Shown here one piece after another: positions 57,377 to 64,000 of a stretch of 64,000 bases of DNA. The notes under the pieces are model-generated. The model was not told the DNA's origin and made no database searches. It saw only the letters and a list, made by a program, of their open reading frames with translations. The DNA lies in the NCBI GenBank assembly GCA_950097015.1, contig CATNEN010000012.1, positions 3,465,501 to 3,529,500 on the forward strand. The letters run 5' to 3'. Position numbers and translations under genes: made by a program. Origin of the DNA: Macrostomum hystrix. Lineage: Eukaryota; Platyhelminthes; Macrostomidae. Positions within the stretch are counted from its first letter, which is position 1, and the number at the start of each line of letters is the position of its first letter.

Positions 57377-58319
57377 CAGGCGTCGGCAAACTCCGGCCCG
57401 CGGGCCAGATGCGGCCCTCGAAGCTCCCAAATCCGGCCCGTTGCCCCTTCCAACACCTAGAGTATACTGCCTCATCTCTCTCATCTGCAGATGAGAGTCT
57501 TATCTCTCCCGTGTCTCATCTCTCCTCTCTCTCATCTCTCCTCTCTCTCATCTCTCCTCTCTCTCATCTCTCCCGTGTCTCATCTCTCCCGTGTCTCATC
57601 TCTACCGTGTCTCATCTCTCCTGTCTCATCTCTCCTCTCTCTCATCTCTCCCGTGTCTCATCTCTCCCGTGTCTCATCTCTCCCGTGTCTCATCTCTCCC
57701 GTGTCTCATCTCTCCCGTGTCTCATCTCTCCTCTCTCTCATCTCTCCCGTGTCTCATCTCTCCCGTGTCTCATCTCTACCGTGTCTCATCTCTCCTGTCT
57801 CATCTCTCCTCTCTCTCATCTCTCCCGTGTCTCATCTCTCCCGTGTCTCATCTCTACCGTGTCTTATCTCTCCCGTGTCTCATCTCTCCTCTCTCTCATC
57901 TCTCCCGTGTCTCATCTCTCCTCTCTCTCATCTCTCCCGTGTCTTATCTCTCCCGTGTCTCATCTCTCCTCTCTCTCATCTCTCCCGTGTCTTATCTCTC
58001 CCGTGTCTCATCTCTCCCGTGTCTCATCTCTCCCGTGTCTCATCTCTCCCGTGTCTCGTCTCTCCCGTGTCTCATCTCTCCCGCGTCTCATTTCTCCTCT
58101 GTCTCATCTTTCCAGTGTCTCATCTCTTCCCTGTCTCATCTCTTCCCTGTCTCATCTCTTTTCTGTCTCATCTCTCCCCTGTCTATCCTGTGTCTCATCT
58201 CTCCCCTGTCTATCCGGTGTCTCATCTCTCCCCTGTCTCATATTACTAGTCAATGCGGCCCGCTGTCGTCTTTTAGGTTCTCTCCGTGGCCCGCACGCTT
58301 ATAAGTTTGCCGACATTCA
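57377..58319. mobile_element. hAT-like non-autonomous element with a minisatellite core
   Basis: The left end CAGGCGTCGGCAAACTCCGG then CCCGCGGGCCAGATGCGGCC resembles hAT-type termini of the form CAG..GGCAAACT..CGGCCCGCGGGCC. The right end, read in reverse complement, has GTCGGCAAACTT and GCGGGCCACGGAG and an inner CGGGCCGCAT, so the two ends are imperfect inverted repeats. The middle is a tandem array. No transposase and no clear 8-base target duplication. Confidence 0.6.
57470..58241. repeat. Minisatellite, 16-base monomer (TCTCCCGTGTCTCATC), about 48 copies
   Basis: Variants TCTCCTCTCTCTCATC, TCTACCG and short TCTCCTGTCTCATC. Pyrimidine-rich on the plus strand, open in all three frames (up to 314 codons) through lack of stops. 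It lies inside the hAT-like element. Confidence 0.95.
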
Positions 58320-58436
58320 AGCAACAACTGGCCATAGACATCTCGACCAATAAAGCTAAGTGAAACTGTTACAACTTCAAAATTTCAAAATATTAACACC
58401 ATAGTCTATGGTAAAATCAGTATGTTTATGGCAATT

Positions 58437-58690
58437 TTGCACAGCCGCGGAGACAAGCATTGGGGACTTTTTGCATCGAAACGTCCATGATGACCAAACC
58501 CAAAGGTACAGTGAAAGTGTACACTGTCCGATGATGAGAGAGGTCAGATGTACACACCAGTACAGATACTGTACGCAGGCACACTCACGCCTGTGCTTTT
58601 TGGGGCTGGCACTCGAGGGCGTAAATTGCACGACAATTAGCGTCCAAGCGTTCGCCCCAAATTAATTCGGCCTCGCCGCGGAATCGAGCT
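58437..58690. mobile_element. SINE family B, copy 5, rearranged
   Basis: 58437-58600 reads in plus orientation (CAGCCGCGGAGA, CAGTGAAAGTGTACACTG, CAGATGTACACACCAG), whereas 58605-58690 is the reverse complement of the family head and body (GGGCGTAAATTGCACGACAA, GGCCTCGCCGCGGAATCGAG). Two copies in opposite orientation have probably been fused. Confidence 0.65.
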
Positions 58691-58732
58691 CAGGGGGCAA
58701 GTCAGGGGGATTAGTAACAGTTACCTGCTATA

Positions 58733-59052
58733 TGATACCTGCTGCGTGAGGTTGTAGCCTAGTGGTTAAGGCGTCGGACTCACGACTTGAAGGTCGGGGG
58801 TTCGATTCCCGACTCCACTGGAACAATTTGCGTCCTTTAGCAAGACACTTAACTCTGCATTGCTTCAGTTCACCCAGCTGTTAAATGGGTACCAGCATCA
58901 GCTGGGATAATTGAAGGTGGGTGTGGCGTCCCCCCAGTCCGTGGACTGAACAGCTGTACGCAGCCTTCAGATGCGCCGCGCATTAGCTGCGGCTGTGCTG
59001 TCGGCTGCACATCTGACCCAATTGGGGCAGGTGTAATCAATTATTATTATTA
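58733..59052 (+). mobile_element. SINE family A, copy 2, with 12-base target duplication
   Basis: The same head (GTAGCCTAGTGGTTAAGGCG, GGGTTCGATTCCCGACTCC), body and 3' end as the copy at 25871, followed by an (ATT)n tail. TTACCTGCTATA flanks it at 58721-58732 and 59053-59064. The recognisable head begins at about 58748, so about 15 extra bases sit at the 5' end. Confidence 0.88.
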
Positions 59053-59064
59053 TTACCTGCTATA

Positions 59065-60399
59065 GCATTCTCCAATCTCAAATAATGTGACTTTGCTCCT
59101 AAGAAGAGCACCATTAAGACACACTAAGCCTTTCAGGGCTGCTTCATTGAAGCGATGAATCTCATCTAGATGTCTATTTCTATTTGCAAAGCAGAGTACT
59201 TCGTGTTACAGTTTTTTAAGCCGGTTCTGTCTGTGGCATGTACTGCACCAACCTCACATCCAGTCAGCTCATTCTCTGCTTCTTCTCTTTACCGTCACAT
59301 TGCTTTCCTTCTCTCCTTTGTACTGCCCTGCCTCTGTCTCTCCCCCCTGCCTGTCATTTAAGAGCTCTGGCGTACAGTTTTGCTTCTCAATAGTACTGCA
59401 GATGGACCAGCTGACTGTAGTTGCGCTAACGGTAGCGGCTTCATTTTCATTTACTATATACAAGCCAGTTCTGCGTCTATTTTTGTTTTAAACAAGAATC
59501 CGCATTTCCGGACCATTCTATGCGAAATGAATTGATTAACAACTTGATAAAAAAACTTCACTTTTCAAGTCAGCCGGCGTCTTCTAAAACTATTCAGTAA
59601 GTGTATTTCAAACAGATTAACAGATTTAAAAAATGGAGCCAATATTTTTGAACGGATTGTACACAGGCTGTACAGTGGCTGTTGCTGCACGCAGAGCTTT
59701 GCCAGTTGTAAAAAAACTGGTGTACTTCAAATGTAATTCTGCGCCAGCATGACTAAATGGTCTGGCGTGGCGTGGAAAATCCCATATGCTACGCACCAAT
59801 GGGCAGGGTTGGGTCAGCTATCCGGGTGGGTGCGCAGGGTACAGGATAAAAATTTCCACTGCAATCCAAACAGCTGCTTACTATTAGGAAATTTGTAAAC
59901 GGAATTCAAATTACTTCTGCCGGATGTCAAGGCCGTCTTGCGTATCAGACCAGAGACAGCGCTAACCTCATGTTGCCTCAGGATGTGAACAAAGTGTTCG
60001 AACAAACTGAGAATCATCAAATGGAGAATTGCGAGCATGTGAGAAACACTGCTGTGGCATCATCTGTGATAAAAACTGGTGTTTATATTTTAGATAGTTT
60101 CATTTCTCATCTGAGTACTTCAGGAAGATTTAATCCCATCTGAGTACTTCAGGAAAAATTTTTCCGGTCTGAGTACTTTAGGCAGTTTTTTAGACTATGT
60201 GAGTACCTTAGATAATGTTTATCCCATCCATATGCTGAGCAAACGATAATGAAAGTACTAAAAAGCGAAATGCAAGATAAAATCTTTCTGATTATTTTGA
60301 TTGTTTAAATCGAATCCCACCCGTCTAGGTAACCATATTCCAGTAAAATTACCAATAAGCGAGAAAAAAAAGAAAGTTAAGTGTTTCCTTTCGCAGAAA
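59065..60399. other. Between the cyclase and PPIP5K exons, nothing recognised
   Basis: Any upstream PPIP5K exon would be expected here or beyond the visible homology, but I found none with family sequence. Short GAGTACTT-type repeats occur near 60110-60230. Confidence 0.45.
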
Positions 60400-61004
60400 T
60401 CTAATCCAATCCAATCCAATCCAATCCAATCCAATCCAATCCAATCCAATCCAATCCCATCTAATCTAATCCAATCCAATCCAATCCAATCCAATCCAAT
60501 CCAATCCCATCCAATCCAATCCAATCCCATCTAATCCAATCCAATCCAATCCAACCCAATCCAATCCAACCCAATCCAACCCAATCCAATCCAACCCAAT
60601 CCAACCCAATCCAATCCAATCCAATCCAATCCAATCCAATCCCATCTAATCCAATCTAATCCAATCCAATCCAATCCAATCCAATCCAATCCAATCCAAT
60701 CCAATCCAATCCAATCCAATCCCATCTAATCCAATCCAATCCAATCCAATCCAACCCAATCCAATCCAACCCAATCCAACCCAATCCAATCCAATCCAAT
60801 CCAATCCAATCCAATCCAATCCAATCCAATCCAACCCAATCCAATCCAATCCAATCCAATCCAATCCTATCTAATCCAATCCAACCCAATCCAATCCAAT
60901 CCAATCCAATCCAATCCAATCCAATCCAATCCAATCCAATCGAATCCAATCCAATCCAATCCAATCCAATCCTATCTAATCCAATCCAATCCAATCCAAT
61001 CCAA
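60400..61004. repeat. (CCAAT)n pentanucleotide array, upstream intron of PPIP5K
   Basis: About 120 units, with CCAAC, CCCAT and CTAAT variants that recur as blocks. It ends about 10 bases before the splice acceptor, so the pyrimidine tract is just TTTTCTCAG. Confidence 0.96.
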
Positions 61005-61013
61005 TTTTCTCAG

Positions 61014-61643
61014 GCGATGATCCGGCTCGGGCTGTGCGCCATGGAGAAGAAAGTGAAGTCGAAGCCGATGACGGCCATCCTTGGCCGGCTGCAGCGCTTC
61101 GGTCACATCGAGATCGTGCCCTTCCCTGAGTCCGTCATCCTTGAAGAGCCTGTCGATCGCTGGCCAACCGTGGACGCGTTGATCGCCTTCTACTCGCACG
61201 GTTTCCCACTGGACAAGGCCATCGCCTACTCTGAGCTTCGACGGCCGTTTCTCATCAACGACCTCGCCGCCCAGCGCCTCCTGATGGACCGTCGGCTGGT
61301 CTACCAGCGGCTGCGAGAGCGCGACATTCCCGTTGTGCGCTATGCGGTGCTTCACCGCGGCGACGAAGACTGCGATAGAGAGGACACGGATCTGACCGAG
61401 GCAGACGATCAGATCAGCCTGCGAGGCCTGACATTTCACAAGCCGTTCGTTGAGAAACCGGTGGACGCTGAGGACCACAACATCTGCATCTACTTTCCTA
61501 GCGCGGCAGGGGGCGGCAGGGTGCAGCTGTTCCGGAAGGTCGGCAACTGCAGCAGCGTGTACAAGAGCGCCGAGAGTCGGGTTAGACGCTCCGGCAGCTT
61601 CGTGTACGAGGACTTCATGCTGACGGATGGCACTGATGTCAAG
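61014..61643 (+). CDS. PPIP5K: PPIP5K (diphosphoinositol pentakisphosphate kinase, VIP1 family) exon, ATP-grasp N-terminal part
   Basis: After the acceptor TTTTCTCAG the exon encodes MIRLGLCAMEKKVKSKPM, VDRWPTVDALIAFYSHGFPL, RRPFLINDLAAQRLLMDRR, KPFVEKPVDAEDHNICIYFP and AAGGGRVQLFRK, ending DGTDVK. This matches the first 200-odd residues of the ATP-grasp kinase domain of animal PPIP5K/VIP1, which phosphorylates InsP6 and 5-InsP7 at position 1. The exon is phase 0 at both ends. It continues after DVK with GCGAGC, read here as a GC donor; unspliced, a TGA comes three codons later. The remaining kinase domain and the C-terminal phosphatase-like domain must lie to the right of the window. An ATG at 61017 could be the start codon or an internal Met after an unseen first exon. 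Confidence 0.9.
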
Positions 61644-61716
61644 GCGAGCTGAGAACTGATTGTCAGGGATTGAGGGTTCAGCCTCTTGAAATTCGACTCA
61701 AGTCCCAGTTTATCTT

Positions 61717-64000
61717 AGTCTCTGACACTAGATCAGTGCTCAGTCTCTGACACTCAATGCTCAGTCTCTGACACTCAATGCTCAGTCTCTGACACTCAAT
61801 GCTCAGTCTCTGACACTCAATGCTCAGTCTCTGACACTCAATGCTCAGTCTCTGACACTCAATGCTCAGTCTCTGACACTCAATGCTCAGTCTCTGACAC
61901 TCAATGCTCAGTCTCGGACACTCAATGCTCAGTCTCTGACACTCAGTGCTCAGTCTCTGACACTAGATCAGTGCTCAGTCTCTGACACTCAATGCTCAGT
62001 CTCTGACACTCAATGCTCAGTCTCTGACACTCAATGCTCAGTCTCTGACACTCAGTGCTCAGTCTCTGACACTAGATCAGTGCTCAGTCTCTGACACTCA
62101 ATGCTCAGTCTCTGACACTCAATGCTCAGTCTCTGACACTCAATGCTCAGTCTCTGACACTCAGTGCTCAGTCTCTGACACTCAATGCTCAGTCTCTGAC
62201 ACTCAATGCTCAGTCTCTGACACTCAATGCTCAGTCTCTGACACTCAATGCTCAGTCTCTGACACTCAATGCTCAGTCTCTGACACTCAATGCTCAGTCT
62301 CTGACACTCAGTGCTCAGTCTCTGACACTAGATCAGTGCTCAGTCTCTGACACTCAATGCTCAGTCTCTGACACTCAATGCTCAGTCTCTGACACTCAAT
62401 GCTCAGTCTCTGACACTCAGTGCTCAGTCTCTGACACTCAATGCTCAGTCTCTGACACTCAATGCTCAGTCTCTGACACTCAATGCTCAGTCTCTGACAC
62501 TCAATGCTCAGTCTCTGACACTAGATCAGTGCTCAGTCTCTGACACTAGATCAGTGCTCAGTCTCTGACACTCAATGCTCAGTCTCTGACACTCAATGCT
62601 CAGTCTCTGACACTCAATGCTCAGTCTCTGACACTCAATGCTCAGTCTCTGACACTCAATGCTCAGTCTCTGACACTCAATGCTCAGTCTCTGACACTCA
62701 GTGCTCAGTCTCTGACACTCAATGCTCAGTCTCTGACACTCAATGCTCAGTCTCTGACACTCAATGCTCAGTCTCTGACACTCAATGCTCAGTCTCTGAC
62801 ACTAGATCAGTGCTCAGTCTCTGACACTAGATCAGTGCTCAGTCTCTGACACTCAATGCTCAGTCTCTGACACTCAATGCTCAGTCTCTGACACTCAATG
62901 CTCAGTCTCTGACACTCAATGCTCAGTCTCTGACACTCAATGCTCAGTCTCTGACACTCAATGCTCAGTCTCTGACACTAGATCAGTACTCAGTCTCTGA
63001 CACTAGATCAGTACTCAGTCTCTGACACTAGATCAGTGCTCAGTCTCTGACACAAGATCAGTGCTCAGTCTCTGACACTAGATCAGTACTCAGTCTCTGA
63101 CACTAGATCAGTGCTCAGTCTCTGACACTAGATCAGTACTCAGTCTCTGACACTAGATCAGTGCTCAGTCTCTGACACAAGATCAGTACTCAGTCTGACA
63201 CTAGATCAGTGCTCAGTCTCTGACACTAGATCAGTGCTCAGTCTCTGACACTAGATCAGTACTCAGTCTGACACTAGATCAGTGCTCAGTCTCTGACACT
63301 CAATGCTCAGTCTCTGACACTCAATGCTCAGTCTCTGACACTAAATGCTCAGTCTCTGACACTAAATGCTCAGTCTCTGACACTAGATCAGTACTCAGTC
63401 TCTGACACTAGATCGGTGCTCAGTCTCTGACACTAGATCAGTGCTCAGTCTCTGACACTAGATCAGTACTCAGTCTCTGACACTAGATCAGTACTCAGTC
63501 TCTGACACAAGATCAGTGCTCAGTCTCTGACACTAGATCAGTGCTCAGTCTCTGACACTAGATCAGTGCTCAGTCTCTGACACTAGATCAGTGCTCAGTC
63601 TCTGACACTAGATCAGTGCTCAGTCTCTGACACTAGATCAGTACTCAGTCTCTGACACTAGATCAGTACTCAGTCTCTGACACTAGATCAGTGCTCAGTC
63701 TCTGACACTAGATCAGTGCTCAGTCTCTGACACTAGATCAGTACTCAGTCTCTGACACTAGATCAGTGCTCAGTCTCTGACACTAGATCAGTACTCAGTC
63801 TCTGACACTAGATCAGTGCTCAGTCTCTGACACTAGATCAGTGCTCAGTCTCTGACACTAGATCAGTGCTCAGTCTCTGACACTAGATCAGTGCTCAGTC
63901 TCTGACACTAGATCAGTGCTCAGTCTCTGACACTAGATCAGTGCTCAGTCTCTGACACTAGATCAGTGCTCAGTCTCTGACACTAGATCAGTGCTCAGTC
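61717..64000. repeat. Minisatellite, mixed 21- and 25-base monomers, over 95 copies, to the window end
   Basis: Short unit TCAGTCTCTGACACTCAATG plus C (21 bases) and long unit TCAGTCTCTGACACTAGATC plus AGTGC (25 bases), which has a GATCAGT(G/A)CTCAG insertion. The left is mostly short units with single long ones, the right almost only long ones. It fills the intron after the PPIP5K exon as far as is visible. Confidence 0.97.

Noticed and set aside
57409-58353. A Leu/Ser-rich 314-codon frame
   Set aside because: It is translation of a pyrimidine-rich minisatellite inside a transposon-like element; all three frames are open.
61644-61652. The in-frame TGA after the PPIP5K exon as the true end of a short protein
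   Set aside because: The protein would end in the middle of the ATP-grasp domain at a point where the family continues; a GC donor explains the sequence better.

Overview
The window is eukaryotic: an invertebrate animal genome with spliced genes (GT-AG and two apparent GC-AG introns), tRNA-derived SINEs with (ATT)n tails, and DNA-transposon relics. Gene content (LRRC59, RHEB, DEG/ENaC, receptor guanylyl cyclase, PPIP5K) is metazoan. A flatworm or other lophotrochozoan is my guess, but nothing here fixes the phylum. By my rough addition about 40% of the window is tandem repeat, in more than twenty arrays with unrelated monomers of 5 to 54 bases.

Layout. Minus strand, 1-3309: LRRC59 (first four exons; the gene runs off the left edge), with a Ulp1-protease/PHD transposon relic in its first intron. 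Minus, 6567-11902: a complete three-exon RHEB-like GTPase whose second intron is mostly two minisatellites. Minus, 16384-18216: an uninterrupted DEG/ENaC channel gene. Then an array-rich gap, a decayed piggyBac transposase (22710-24078), and on the plus strand a two-exon, truncated ectodomain paralogue of a receptor guanylyl cyclase (24516-26801), followed by a 6.4 kb array of 21/22-base repeats. Plus, 35766-56917: a full receptor guanylyl cyclase that I could splice into 12 coding exons with every phase consistent (1133 residues). Plus, 61014-61643: one exon of PPIP5K, with the next intron filled to the window end by a 21/25-base array.

The genes do not form a pathway or operon. Their common feature is architecture: introns consist of a short 5' splice segment, a minisatellite private to that intron, and a short 3' acceptor segment. 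The 54-base array in cyclase intron 2 carries an AATAAA hexamer followed by GT-rich sequence in many of its monomers, so it could act as a bank of intronic polyadenylation sites. The other main points are the GC splice donors, the altered switch II of RHEB, a 49-base duplication that copies a splice acceptor in the cyclase paralogue, two SINE families with perfect target-site duplications, and a hAT-like element with a minisatellite core. All functional calls come from motif recognition by eye; no database search was run.
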